Origin: Sambucus nigra
Lineage: Eukaryota > Streptophyta > Magnoliopsida > Dipsacales > Adoxaceae
Direction: 5' to 3'
Assembly (NCBI GenBank): GCA_949130495.1
Contig: OX422218.1
Location: 42,664,651 to 42,728,650, forward strand
DNA: 64,000 nt
The notes under the pieces are model-generated. The model searched no databases and had not been told where the DNA came from. It worked only from the letters and a program-made list of their open reading frames with translations. Positions 45,445 to 58,211 of the stretch are shown piece after piece. The stretch's first letter is position 1. Each line of letters starts with the position of its first letter. The position numbers and the translations under genes are program-made.

Positions 45445-45774
45445 AGATAAGTGTGCCTGGGGGTTTAGTTTGGGTCTCGGGGCGTTTTTAGGCCTAATTA
45501 GTACCCCGGGAGGGCATTTTGGACATTTCACATTTTTGGGTAATTAAACCCACGAAAATTAAAGGGGTTATATCAGATGTCTAGGTTATCATTTAGGGAT
45601 AGAAACATCAAAAATCTAGAACGACCATTGGATAAGAGAGGAGAGAGCTCTCAAGGCAATCCAAGGCTCAAAACTCAACCGTTTGCAACGCCACCACCGC
45701 CAACGCGTAGACCGCGAGACGGGGAACGCAAACACACCAATTTCGGCACCAAACCAGACTTCTGAAAATCCCAC

Positions 45775-45791
45775 GTAAGTGTTTATCTTGC
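45775..45791 (+). promoter_or_regulatory. Donor stem-loop in LTR G, GT version
   Basis: CACGTAAGTGTTTATCTTGC: the donor-like core is GTAAGT rather than GCAAGT, with the same GTTTAxCTTGC 3' part as LTRs C and D. It is the only one of these sites with the standard GT donor. Confidence 0.5.
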
Positions 45792-46217
45792 TTATTTCGT
45801 TGATGCATCTTTAATATTAGTTTAGGAGTAATTAGAATGAGTTTTTATGGAAGAAACCTAAAAGATGAGATTGGAAATTGCATGTAGGGATGGATAAATT
45901 GTTATTCTGGAAACCCCTTAACTTCTAGAGGATTGAACCACGAATTTATGAGGTTGTAGATGAAGAAAAATCTGGAGAAGAAGGATTGGAACATATTAAT
46001 AAAATTCTAGGGTTCTTGATGTTTTATATGAATTTGGGGCTTGTTAATCCATGTTTAATAATAGAAATCTACATGCTTTACGTTGAAATTTCATAGTATG
46101 ATGATATAATGTCAGTAGTATAAATTTTGGGTCGATTGGGTATGAAAAATATGGATTTGGTGAAGGTTAGAAGATGAAACCCGTAACTGCAAATCTGCAG
46201 ATTTCGCAGACCTGCTT

Positions 46218-46291
46218 GATCGATCGATCGAGCCCAGAGCTTCGATCGATCGAAGGTTCGATCGATCGAGCCCCAGACCTCGATCGATCGA
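46218..46291. repeat. Four CGATCGATCG palindromes in 22-bp pairs (LTR G)
   Basis: Centres at about 46225/46247 and 46263/46285; both pairs are 22 bp apart, although the first centre is ambiguous within the CGAT run. Confidence 0.75.
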
Positions 46292-48104
46292 CCCCTCCTG
46301 GCAGACTCATGTTTTACCTTCTTAATTAGTTGAAATTCACTTTAATGAGGAATAATTCATGGACACCCTTATAAATATGTTTTGTGAGATAAAGAGGACC
46401 AGTAGGGTATATGAATAAGTTTTGGGACCTTTTGTGACACCCCGCCTAATTAATCCCGGGTGATCAGTCCTAAATCAAGTTAGAACAGGTTTCTCATTTG
46501 GTCCATTCTTAGCATCACTGTCGTCTTATTAAATTACTAACCACCTAAGTGAGAAAAATAGACTGGTGCCAATTTTTATCTTTCATTATTTAAACAAAAA
46601 CCCATGCGGAAAATAAAATAATACAACAATCACAGATAACTGAATTAATCATCCACAAGTAAAAATAATTAACTGAATAAACCATCGGTCCAAATAATAA
46701 TAAATCCCGTAAAGACAAGAACGAACTCCCAACAAGTCTAATACAAATAAACGGAATGTGAGCGACATGCTCGAATAACTAATCATGAATTTCTACATTA
46801 ATATCGAAGAATGAGGCATCTATCAAAAGACCGCAACATCCACATATGCTGCAGCAACGGATCCCTGGAATTTAGTCAAGGCTGGCGTCCCTGTGGTTGG
46901 ACACCTAAATGGTTTTGAAAATAGATTTATAGCAAGGGTTAGTACCCAAAACATTTGGAAAACATTTAACAAATGATTAACTTGCAGTAATAAATAAATA
47001 TGCATGCTCTTCATATTCTAGTTAGTATCGCACTCTCTTGAGGACTTCCTTACCCCTCCTCTAATGTACACTACTAACACTTTAATTAAATTACCGAGTT
47101 ATTCATCTCATGACTAGATAATTAACATAGTTTCTTTATACCCACCCTACTCTAACTGAGTATATAGTGATGATGATTTTTAAGTTATTAGTAACATCAA
47201 CTTAACTAAAACATTTCCCTTTTTAAATTCAAATAACTTCTACACTTGTTATACATATGAAACCACTCATATTTTTCATTACTAACCCGTATATAATTAA
47301 TTATCCAATTATATACTTATAATCATATTTCAGCATTGACAATCATACTGTAATATATTTAACAACTTGCATCCACCCGAGTAAAATACTCAGAGAATGT
47401 AAATTCTATAAAGTGCTATCCCACTAGGTACAATCACATAGCCTAGTTATCCCAAGTCAGAAGTTCACATCAACTTGATAAAAATAAATCATTGAAGGCG
47501 GTCATATTCCTTCCCTGAAAGTGAGATGTCCCTCACCCATATAATGGACGCTATGACCTTGGGAATATACTCACCCTACTCCTCAAGCTAGGGGATTCAT
47601 CCACTACGTGCAACCTCCCCCTATAGCACTATAGTATAAAATATCTAATCACTGATATTAATGTACACACCATATATATATACTATCACATCCGTATAAA
47701 TATAAAAGTCCCGGCTATACCGTGCGGTAAATCCGTAACATAAGCCTATTAAAATTATTAAGAGTTTATGGTCCAACTCTAAATATTAATTAAATTGCAC
47801 CTTAATTAATTAAGTTACTTTTGGTGTCGCCCCCATCATAAATTTGGACGTACTCTCGTAGCCCAAAATAAATTTACCAGAGTCAAAATCCCCGACTCTA
47901 ATTTATTAGCCTCTGTCTAATTAAATTATTACATTTCGGTTTCGCTCAACCAAATTTTCTGCCTCAAACCTTAATTAATTTATCTACAATTAATTAGATT
48001 TAAGCTCATGTATTTAATTTCTCAATAATTGATTACATAAGATTTTTATATGAATTTCCCCTTTTATATAATTAACTGGCGAAACTGCCAAGTTCTGCCG
48101 ACCG

Positions 48105-48142
48105 TCGATCGATCGACCCCAGACCGTCGATCGATCGATCGA
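48105..48142. repeat. TCGATCGA palindrome pair (A/B LTR 1)
   Basis: TCGATCGATCGA (48105-48116) and TCGATCGATCGATCGA (48127-48142), centres 24 bp apart. The LTR 2 pair (56391-56428) has the same spacing. Confidence 0.85.
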
Positions 48143-48560
48143 ATAGGTCTTCGTCTTCTTCGCGAAGAAAGGGCAGCCATGGACGGATTTACTCAAACCC
48201 TAATCTCTTCTAACATGAATTACAGGCCTTCTTATCACAGGTACATATTAGAAACCTTATTAGGATCCCCCAGAAAGTCCACAACAATCATCAATTCGTC
48301 CATAAACTACTGATTCATAATTTTGGCGAAAAATCTATCTTTATCCATAAACACATTTACACCCCAAATTTCTTCATCAAACTCATTCTAATTTATCCGG
48401 ATATCATTCTAACAGATACACATCAATATTCAAATCTCAGATTTTTACATAATTCCTCATAAACTTTGGCAAATCAGATTAATATTTTCTTTTGTTTTTC
48501 AAAATCACATGTTTATGCCCTGAAAGCCCAAAACGAATTTTAATTCATTACATCACACAG

Positions 48561-49888
48561 TTATGAATTGAAAGACAGATTTAATACTATTGCAAGTTAT
48601 TCACTTGCCTTAGGTTTCGTATTGTCTGAATTTGAGATGGGTTCCAAGGTTGAAGATGACCTTTGTTGGCTCTTTTGAGATCCCCAAATGGCTTTGGCTG
48701 CTATTAGGGTTTTCTAACCCTTTAATTCTTCTCTCTAATTAAGCTCAGCCATGCCCTTATTTCTTTTTATTAGGTTAATTTCCCTAATCCCGTTTTTTGA
48801 CTAATGGGCCAAGCCCAAGTGACCTAAATGCCCCCTAGTGGGCCCGACTATGTCTAAAAACGTCCCGTGACCCGTTTACTACCCCCGGGTACACTTTTTC
48901 GACTATCTCGGCCCATCCGGACTCAAGTGTACACTCAGAATTTGCATCCGAATTAATTTATAAAAATACATATCCCCCACCCAATATAGTCTATACCGAC
49001 TTCCGGATGTGATAAGTACATACCTCGTCATTAATACTCGAAACGACGTAATTACATTATTACTATTCACTTAGTAAATAAGTTTCCCTAAATATTAACC
49101 ATTCAATCCCAGATTAATATTTATATATTATTTTACCATAATTAATTCATTAAATTACAACACACTAGTAATTTAGATTTTCCGAATTAATTAAATTTTA
49201 AATGTACCAAAAATACGGGGTGTTATGAATTGAAAGACAGATTTAATACTATTGCAAGTTATTCACTTGCCTTAGGTTTCGTAGTGTCTGAATTTGAGAT
49301 GGGTTCCAAGGTTGAAGATGACCTTTGTTGGCTCTTTTGAGATCCCCAAATGGCTTTGGCTGCTGTTAGGGTTTTCTAACCCTTTAATTCTTCTCTCTAA
49401 TTAAGCTCAGCCATGCCCTTATTTCTTTTTATTAGTTTAATTTCCGTAATCCCGTTTTTGACTAATGGGCCAAGCCCAAGTGACCTAAATGCCCCCGAGT
49501 GGGCCCGACTATGTCTAAAAACGACCCGTGACCTGTTTACTACCCCCGGGTACACTTTTCCGACTATCTCGGCCCATCCGGACTCAACTGTACACTCAGA
49601 ATTTGCATCTGAATTAATTTATAAAAATACTTATCCCCCACCCAATATAGTCTATACCGACTTCCGGATGTGATAAGTACATACCTCGTCATTAATACTC
49701 GAAACGACGTAATTACATTATTACTATTCACTTAGTAAATAAGTATCCCTAAATATTAACCATTCAATCCCAGATTAATATTTATATATTATATTACAAT
49801 AATTAATTCATTAAATTACAACACACTAGTAATTTAGAATTTTCGAATTAATTAAATTTTAAATGTACCAAAAATACGGGGTGTTACA
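48561..49888 (-). repeat. 662-bp tandem duplication at the 5' (U3) end of LTR 1
   Basis: TTATGAATTGAAAGACAG starts at 48561 and again at 49223; the second copy runs to the LTR end. Each copy carries a U3 motif and a GC-donor stem-loop. LTR 2 has the same duplication (56847 and 57509), so it predates the array. Confidence 0.92.
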
Positions 49889-49910
49889 TCCTCCCCCCCC
49901 CCCCCCCCCT
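49889..49910 (-). other. Polypurine tract of copy A, expanded
   Basis: On plus TCCT followed by 17 C (49893-49909); copy B has 7 C at the same place. The G-run has lengthened. Confidence 0.85.
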
Positions 49911-49934
49911 TACAAAGGAATTTCGTCCCCGAAA

Positions 49935-51407
49935 TTAGATCGTACCTGCGGTGAAAACCTCTGGATATTGTTCCCGCATATCCTCCTCCCTCTCCCAGGT
50001 AGACTCGTCACCATTGTGATGACCCCACTGTACTCTAACCAATGGAACAACCTTGGATCGCAATTTCCGCTCACTATGATCCAGAATAGCTACCGGCCTC
50101 TCCTCATACGAGATGTCTGGCTATAAGTCGATCTCCTCGAGTGGAATGTGCCAAAAGGCTCTCTCTCTCCTTCGATATTTCTTCAGCGATGCCACATGGA
50201 ATATATCGTGTATCCGCTGAAGATGTTCTGGTAACCCAAGCTTATACGCCACCGGTCCCACCCTCTCAATAATAGGGAAAGGTCCTACGTACCGCGGTGC
50301 TAACTTACCCTTCTTACCGAACCTCATCACCCCTTTCATAGGGGATACCCGGACTAAAACCTGGTCCCCAACTTCTAGCTCCACATGTCTTCGAGAAGCA
50401 TCGGCATAACTCTTCTGCCTGTCCTGAGCTATCCGAATCCTTCCTCGAATCAACTCTATCTTGGAAGATGTCTCCTGGACAATCTCCGGCCCCAAGAGTT
50501 TGTTTTCCCCCACCTCTAACCAACAAGCGGGCGAACGACAAGGTCTCCCGTACAGTGCCTCAAACGGTGCCATGCCAATCGTGAATTGGTAAGAGTTGTT
50601 ATACGCAAACTCTACCAAAGGAAGATATTTCTCTCATCCTCCCCCGAAGACCAAAATGCACATTCTGAGCATGTCTTCCAGCATCTGATTAACTCTCTCA
50701 GTCTGTCCGTCAGTCTGTGGGTGATACGTTGTACTCAAGCGCAACTCCGTGCCCATTGCTTCCTGAAAGCTCTGCCAAAAGTGGGAGACAAAAATTTTGT
50801 CTCGGTTGGATACAATATTTATTGGTACCCCATGCAGCTTAACAATCTCTGCTATGAATAGCTGTGCATAACGCATCGTCTCAAAGTCTGTGCGTACCGA
50901 CGAAAAGTGGGCCACCTTAGTCAACCGATCCACAATAACCCATATGGAGTCGTGACCCCTCTGCGATACAGGTAACCCTGTGATGAAGTCCATGGAGATG
51001 CTTTCCCACTTCCTCACGGGAATTTCTAATGGCTGTAGCATCCGTGATGGTCTCTGGTGGTCAACTTTCACAAGCTGACACGTGGAACATTTCGAAACAA
51101 ACTCCGCTATGTCCCGTTTCATCCCTGCCCACCAATACTGCCTCCTCATATCTTGGTACATTTTATCCCCACCGGGATGTACCGCAAATTTCGAACCATG
51201 GGATTCTGTCATAACAGCGTGCCTCAAATCCTCATCCTCTGGCTCCATTAACCTCCCATTAAAGCGTAGGCCTCCTTCTGAGATAATTGAGTAACCCTCT
51301 GCTCCCTCAGCTAACAACTGGCCCACCCTATCCCGGCAAATCTGATCCTCTGCCTGAGCCTTCACAACTCGCATAATGATCTCGGGTGTGATGGATAATG
51401 CTGACAT
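49935..51407 (-). pseudogene. Copy A integrase and chromodomain, broken
   Basis: The integrase part (51407-50634) keeps the HHCC zinc motif and the first catalytic Asp (SMDFITG) and DGQTERVN with the Glu, but the second catalytic Asp is Asn (VSNRDK where copy B has VSDQEK). A Trp codon has become TGA at 50634-50636, and a Gln codon TAG at 50121-50123. Downstream of that the chromodomain-coding stretch continues to a TAA at 49935-49937. Upstream, a 10-nt deletion near 51455 separates this frame from RNase H. It cannot give active integrase. Confidence 0.9.
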
Positions 51408-51418
51408 GCAAGCCTTGG

Positions 51419-52600
51419 CTACGTCATTCTCATATCGAAGCTCTCTCCACTTCTCTCCGATATCTCCCCAGTCGGCCTTCGGCTCAATGCGTCTGCTACC
51501 ACTTTGGCCTTACCGGGATGATACTGAATATCAAACTGGTAGTCCTTCATGAATTCTAGCCACCGCCTCTGCCTCATATTCAGATCCTTCTGTGTGAAGA
51601 GATACTGAAGTGACTTGTGATCCGTGAATAGAGTAAACTGCTCTCCTAGAAGATAATGCCTCCATATCCTCAAAGCAAAAATGACCGCTACCAACTCTAG
51701 GTCGTGAGTGGGGTAATTCCTCTCGTGGGGCTTTAGCTTCCTGGAAGCATAAGCTATAGCCCTTTCCTCCTGCTGGAGCACACCCCCAAGACCCCGTAAG
51801 GATGCGTCTGTGTAAACCCGATACTCTAGCCCTCCCTTTGGCAATGCAAGCACGGGTGCAGATGTTAACTTGTCCTTTAGCTCGTCGAACGCTAATTGAG
51901 CATTATCATCCCAATTGAAAGGTACCCCTTTCCGAGTCAGATTCGTCAAAGGTCCTGCAATCTTAGAGAATCCCTTAATGAATCGCCTGTAGTAACCGGC
52001 CAAACCCAGAAAACTGCGCACCTCGGTCGGTGTCGTGGGCTGTCCCCACTCCCTCACCGCCGACACCTTATTTGGATCCACTGCAATACCCTGATCTGAC
52101 ACGACGTGACCAAGGAACTGTACCTCCCGTAGCCAGAATCCACACTTCCCTAATTTGGCGTAGAGCTGATGATCCCTCAGTGTCTGTAAAACCATGCACA
52201 GATGCTCTGCGTGCTCCTCCTCGGTGCGCGAGCATATTAGGATGTCATCAATGAACACGATGACAAACTGATCTAGGTACTCCTTGAAAACCCTGTTCAT
52301 GAGATCCATGAACACTGTAGGTGCATTGGTGAAGCCGATGGGCATCACCCTGAACTCATATGATCCATACCGCGACAAGAAAGCGGTCTTAGGAACATCC
52401 CCCTGTCGGATACGCAGTTGATGATACCCTGACCTCAAGTCGACCTTGGAGAAGTAAGACGCCCCTCTCAACTGGTCAAATAAATCATCAATCCGAGGTA
52501 ACGGATATTTATTCTGTATCGTCACCTTGTTCAGCTCCCTATAATCCACGCACAAGCGGAGTGAGCCATCTCGCTTCTTTACAAACAACACCGGAGCACC
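51419..52600 (-). pseudogene. Copy A reverse transcriptase-RNase H segment
   Basis: Open from the TGA at 52601-52603 to a frameshift stop at 51419. It keeps FIDD of the RT active site, [11 protein letters not shown] and FTDHKS of RNase H, and [15 protein letters not shown]. One RT change is [10 protein letters not shown] where copy B has [10 protein letters not shown]. The end diverges from copy B after EISE because of a 10-nt deletion near 51455. The true start is upstream as part of a polyprotein, so no initiation site belongs here. Confidence 0.9.
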
Positions 52601-53338
52601 TCACGGCGATGTACTCCGCCGAATAAAACCCTGACCCAGTAGTTGCTGAATCTGTTCCCTCAATTCCCGCATCTCTGAAGGGGCCATACGGTAAGGTGCC
52701 CGAGCAATCGGCCTCGTCCCCGGTGTTAAATCGATAACAAATTCGATTTCTTTGCTGGGTGGTAATCCTGGTATCTCCTGGAATACATCCTCAAAGTCCC
52801 TCACTACAGGAATAGAGTCTAAAGGGACTACCACCTCCTGTGAGGTTTCCTCCTCAATGTAATATAAGTGAGTGTGCGATCCTCCCTCAGGAAGCGGCAT
52901 TGCTATCAGGAACATCTCCTGTCCCAGAATGGAGAACACGATTGTTCTCTCATAACAATCCACCGTAGCCCGGTAACCTGCCAACCAATCCATGCCTAAG
53001 ATGACATCATACCCCTCCATATCTAACACTAAGAGGTCTGCTGCTAAATTAAGCCTCCCAATCAAAATGTCTACTCCTCGACAAATCGAGCGAATCAAAG
53101 CCCCGCTGCCTACTGGCGACTCTACACTCATACGGAGGCTACCTGCTGTCTCTAATAACCCAGCCCGTTTAGCAAAATTAGATTTAATGAATGAATGTGA
53201 TGCTCCCATGTCAAAAAGAATGCTACCCTCATGCCCATGAATGAAAAACATACCCTCAACCGCTGGCGGCGCCTGCTGTGCTGGAGGATTGGGAATATCC
53301 CGAACGTTATACACACGTCCGTAGTGCATCTGCCCCTA
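52601..53338 (-). pseudogene. Copy A protease segment
   Basis: Between a TAG (53336-53338) and the TGA at 52601-52603 it encodes a retropepsin-like domain with ILFDMGASHSFI as the active-site motif (DMGA in place of the usual DT/SGA) and VILGMDWLAG. It ends SP* where the RT region normally goes on with Trp. Copy B has the same TGA at the same codon. Confidence 0.85.
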
Positions 53339-53569
53339 CTGCTGTGGGGCGGGTGGAGCTGGTGCTGCTGGCGGCATCTGACCCTATTGCCCCTCCTGGG
53401 CACCTTGCTGATGGCCTCTGCCCCTATGCGGGCACTCCCTCTTGAAGTGTCCTGGCTGGCCACAGGCGAAACAACATTTCTGGTCGTCACCCTGCCGTTG
53501 GCCCTGCTGGACCTGACGTTGCTGGCCATGTTGGCCTCCCCCGTTGTTCCCTTGGCCCGGAGGAACCTG

Positions 53570-54529
53570 TTATTGCTGATTAGGGCCTAGTTGCCCCTGC
53601 CTGAAAGCCTGTCCTCCCAATCGGAACCCACCAGGCTTAAACTTCTTAGCCTGATTCCCTTGCTGAATGATAATCTGCTGCTGTGTGTCACTTGTCTCAC
53701 TACTAGTAACCGCCTTGCCCTGCTGGCTCGGCTCACCTGCCTTCTTGTTCCCCTTAGCATGGAAACGATGATCCTGGCAATGTACAAGTGCGGCATTAAC
53801 GACATCTGTACAAGTCACTAACGTCGGATTTCAAATCAAGTGCTGCCTGATCCTCCAGGCTAAGCCATCCATTAACTTTGACTTCTTCTGCTCCTCATCG
53901 CTCACCTCATTTGGCACAAAGTTTGCCAAATGGGTGAACTCCTCCTCATATTCTGCCACAGACCTGTCACCCTGTACCAACTCGCTGAATTTCTTTCTCA
54001 TCTCAGACTCTACTGCTAGAGGAAAGTACTTGCGGTCAAACCGCACCCAGAATTCAGAAATCGGCATCAAATCCCGCTCCTCAGCGGTGGTAACGGACTC
54101 CCACCACTGTAAGGCTGCCCCCGACAGACAGAAGGTAGCCAACATCTATTTCTGCACCTTTGTACCCTCTAACATGCGCAGTTGGCGCTGAATGTTCTTC
54201 TTCCAGTCACAAGCCTCCACCACATTGGTGCTACCTCGGAACTCGGGTGGGTGACCCTTCTGAAAGGTCTCCCTCACTCGCTGCCAAGACGGTGGTCCCA
54301 CTGGAGCCTGAACTACTGGAGCCATTGGAGGCGGTGCCTGGGGCTGTGGAAAATGAGCTGCCATAGCTCGCATTGCTGTCTCGACCGCTTGGGCCACTAT
54401 CACTGCCACCTGAGTGGTAGAAATCAACTCGGGTGGGGGTGGTGGTGGAGGTATCTGTGGCTCCTGGCGAGCCTCCCTCACCTCATCTCTAGCCTCAACC
54501 CTCTCCGCTCTCTGTCTCTTTGGTGGCAT
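53570..54529 (-). pseudogene. Copy A gag, several stops
   Basis: The ATG at 54527-54529 (MPPKRQRAERVEARDE) starts the same Gag as copy B. In-frame stops replace a Gln at about 54146 (CAG to TAG), a Gly at about 53831 (GGA to TGA) and a Gln at 53570 (CAA to TAA). The capsid-like segment GAALQWWESVTTAEERDL is intact. A zinc knuckle (CFACGQPGHFKREC) follows near 53440-53480 in the same frame but beyond the last stop. Confidence 0.88.
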
Positions 54530-54704
54530 CTCAAATAGATTGAATTCTATAAGTACACAATTTATACAAAAACTAATAGCAGGAATACGATATCTCACAA
54601 GCGGAAAATATAATCAACAGTCCTAATAATAGGGCTCTATAACAACCGAACGCTACGCTGAAACGTAGAAATCCGCACAGATCCTAAGGACACTAGAACC
54701 TGAT

Positions 54705-54716
54705 GCTCTGATACTA
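54705..54716 (-). other. Primer-binding site of copy A (one mismatch)
   Basis: TAGTATCAGAGC on minus, 2 nt from the LTR; copy B has the perfect TGGTATCAGAGC. Confidence 0.85.
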
Positions 54717-54718
54717 TC

Positions 54719-57700
54719 TGTGACACCCCACCTAATTAATCCCGGGTGATCAGTCCTAAATCAAGTTAGAACAGGTTTCTCATTTGGTCCATTCTTAGCA
54801 TCACTGTCGTCTTATTAAATTACTAACCACCTAAGTGAGAAAAATAGACTGGTGCCAATTTTTATCTTTCATTATTTAAACAAAAACCCATGCTGAAAAT
54901 AAAATAATACAACAATCACAGATAACTGAATTAATCATCCACAAGTAAAAATAATTAACCGAATAAACCATCGGTCCAAATGATAATAAATCCCGTAAAG
55001 ACAAGAACGAACTCCCAACAAGTCTAATACAAATAAACGGAATGTGCGCGACATGCTCGAATAACTAATCATGAATTTCTACATTAAGATCGAAGAATGA
55101 GGCGTCTATCAAAACCCCGCAACATCCACATATGCTGCAGCAACGGATCCCTGGAATTTAGTCAAGGCTAGCGTCCCTGTGGCTGGACACCTAAAAGGTT
55201 TTGAAAATAGATTTATAGCAAGGGTTAATACCCAAAACATTTGGAAAACATTTAATAAATGATTAACTTGCAGTAATAAATAAATATGCATGCTCTTCAT
55301 ATTCTAGTTAGTATCGCACTCTCCTGAGGACTTCCTTACCCCTCCTCTAATGTACACTACTAACACTTTAATTAAATTACCGAGTTATTCATCTCATGAC
55401 TAGATAATTAACATAGTTTCTTTATACCCACCCTACTCTAACTGAGTATATAGTGATGATGATTTTTAAGTTATTAGTAACATCAACTTAACTAAAACAT
55501 TTCCCTTTTTAAATTCATATAACTTCTACACTTGTTATACATATGAAACCACTCATATTTTTCATTACTAACCCGTATATAATTAATTATCCAATTATAT
55601 ACTTATAATCATATTTCAGCATTCACAATCATACTGTAATATATTTAACAACTTGCATCCACCCGTGTAAAATACTCACAGAATGTAAATTCTATAAAGT
55701 GCTATCCCACTAGGTACAATCACATATCCTAGTTATCCCAAGTCAGAATTTCACACCAACTTGATAAAAATAAATCATTGGAGGCGGTCATATTCCTTCC
55801 CTGAAAGTGAGATGTCCCTCACCCATATAATGGACGCTATGACCTTGGGAATATACTCACCCTACTCCTCAAGCTAGGGGATTCATCCACTACGCGCAAC
55901 CTCCCCCTATAGCACTATAGTATAAAATATCTAATCACTGATATTAATGTACACACCATATATATATACTATCACATCCGTATAAATATAAAAGTCCCGG
56001 CTATACCGTGCGGTAAATCCGTAACATAAGCCTATTAAAATTATTAAGAGTTTATGGTCCAACTCTAAATATTAATTAAATTGCACCTTAATTAATTAAG
56101 TTACTTTTGGTGTCGCCCCCATCATAAATTTGGACGTACTCTCGTAGCCCAAAATAAATTTACCCGAGTCAAAATCCCCGACTCTAATTTATTAGCCTCT
56201 GTCTAATTAAATTATTACATTTCGGTTTCGCTCAACCAAATTTTCTACCTCAAACCTTAATTAATTTATCTACAATTAATTAGATTTAAACTCATGTATT
56301 TAATTTCTCAATAATTAATTACATAAGATTTTTATATGAATTTCCCCTTTTATATAATTAACTGGCGAAACTGCCATGTTCTGCCGATCGTCGATCGATC
56401 GACCCCAGACCGTCGATCGATCGATCGAACAGGTCTTCGTCTTCTTCGCGAAGACAGGGCAGCCATGGACGGATTTACTCAAACCCTAATCTCTTCTAAC
56501 ATGAATTAGAAGCCTTCTTATCACAGGTACATATTAGAAACCTTATTAGGATCCCCCAGAAAGTCCACAACAATCATCAATTCGTCCATAAACTACTGAT
56601 TCATAATTTTGGGGAAAAATCTATCTTTATCCATAAACACATTTACACCCCAAATTTCTTCATCAAACTCGTTCTAATTTATCCGGATATCATTCTAACA
56701 GATACACATCAATATTCCAATATCAGATTTTTACATAATTCCTCATAAACTTTGGCAAATCAGATTAATATTTTCTTTTGTTTTTCAAAATCCCATGTTT
56801 ATGCCATGAAACCCCAAAACGAATTTTAATTCATTAAATCACACAGTTATGAATTGAAAGACAGATTTAATACTATTGCAAGTTATTCACTTGCCTTAGG
56901 TTTCGTATTGTCTGAATTTGAGATGGGTTCCAAGGTTGAAGATGACCTTTGTTGGCTCTTTTGAGATCCCCAAACTGCTTTGGCTGCTGTTAGGGTTTTC
57001 TAACCCTTTAATTCTTCTCTCTAATTAAGCTCAACCATGCCCTTATTTCTTTTTATTAGGTTAATTTCCCTAATCCCGTTTTTTGACTAATGGGCCAAGC
57101 CCAAGTGACCTAAATGCCCCCGAGTGGGCCTGACTATGTCTAAAAACGTCCCGAGACCCGTTTACTACCCCCGGGTACACTTTTCCGACTATCTCGGCCC
57201 ATCCGGACTCAACTGTACTCTCAGAATTTGCATCCGAATTAATTTATAAAAATACTTATCCCCCACCCAATATAGTCTATACCGACTTCCGGATGTGATA
57301 AGTACATACCTCGTCATTAATACTCGAAACGATGTAATTACATTATTACTATTCACTTAGTAAATAAGTTTCCCGAAATATTAACCATTCAATCCCAGAT
57401 TAATATTTATATATTATTTTACCATAATTAATTCATTAAATTACAACACACTAGTAATTTAGAATTTTCGAATTAATTAAATTTTAAATGTATCAAAAAT
57501 ACAGGGTGTTATGAATTGAAAGACAGATTTAATACTATTGTAAGTTATTCACTTGCCTTAGGTTTCGTAGTGTCTGAATTTGAGATGGGTTCCAAGGTTG
57601 AAGATGACCTTTGTTGGCTCTTTTGAGATCCCCAAATGGCTTTGGCTGCTGTTAGGGTTTTCTAACCCTTTAATTCTTCTCTCTAATTAAGCTCAGCCAT

Positions 57701-58175
57701 GCCCTTATTTCTTTTTATTAGTTTAATTTCCGTAATCCCGTTTTTTGACTAATGGGCTAAGCCCAAGTGACCTAAATGCCCCCGAGTGGGCCCGACTATG
57801 TCTAAAAACGTCCTGTGACCCGTTTACTACCCCCGGGTACACTTTTCCGACTATCTCGGCCCATCCGGACTCAACTGTACACTCAGAATTTGCATCCGAA
57901 TTAATTTAGAACAATACTTATCCCCCACCCAATATAGTCTATACCGACTTCCGGATGTGATAAGTACATACCTTGTCATTAATACTCGAAACGACGTAAT
58001 TACATTATTACTATTCACTTAGTAAATAAGTTTCCCTAAATATTAACCATTCAATCCCAGATTAATATTTATATATTATTTTACCATAATTAATTCATTA
58101 AATTACAACACACTAGTAATTTAGAATTTTCGAATTAATTAAATTTTAAATGTACCAAAAATACGGGGTGTTACA
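54719..58175 (-). repeat. A/B array LTR 2 (shared: 5' LTR of A, 3' LTR of B)
   Basis: 3.46 kb with the same 662-bp duplication as LTR 1 (56847-57508, 57509-58175). GC-donor stem-loops at 56878-56894 and 57540-57556; on minus the latter still has the GC donor but its 3' arm reads ACTTAC. Confidence 0.92.
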
Positions 58176-58189
58176 TCCTCCCCCCCTTA
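58176..58189 (-). other. Polypurine tract of copy B
   Basis: AAGGGGGGGAGGA on minus directly before the 3' LTR. Upstream AATTTCGGGGACGAAATTCC is the usual gypsy 3' box. Confidence 0.88.
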
Positions 58190-58211
58190 CAAAGGAATTT
58201 CGTCCCCGAAA

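Larger units (their letters stand above)
45100..46432 (+). mobile_element. LTR G, plus-strand LTR 5' part, interrupted by the A/B array
   Basis: It starts TGTAATACCCAG at 45100. The U3 motif is exact at 45434-45444, a donor stem-loop lies at 45775-45791 and palindrome pairs at 46218-46291. It is cut at 46432 by the A/B array; the remaining part should lie beyond the right window edge. The 62-codon frame at 45577-45765 is in leader sequence and is not a supported gene. Confidence 0.65.
46433..49888 (-). repeat. A/B array LTR 1 (3' LTR of copy A)
   Basis: 3.46 kb. Sense order from 49888: a 662-bp tandemly duplicated U3/leader segment, U3 motif (48901-48911 and again in the duplicate), GC-donor stem-loop twice (49254-49270 and 48592-48608), palindrome pair (48105-48142), GC-rich block (about 47480-47640) and the AGGTGTCCAACCACAGGGAC box (46890-46909). 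Confidence 0.92.

Noticed and set aside
51029..51294. Plus-strand frames overlapping integrase and gag, repeated at 59334, 62478 and 53231
   Set aside because: They are antisense shadows of the minus-strand gag-pol.
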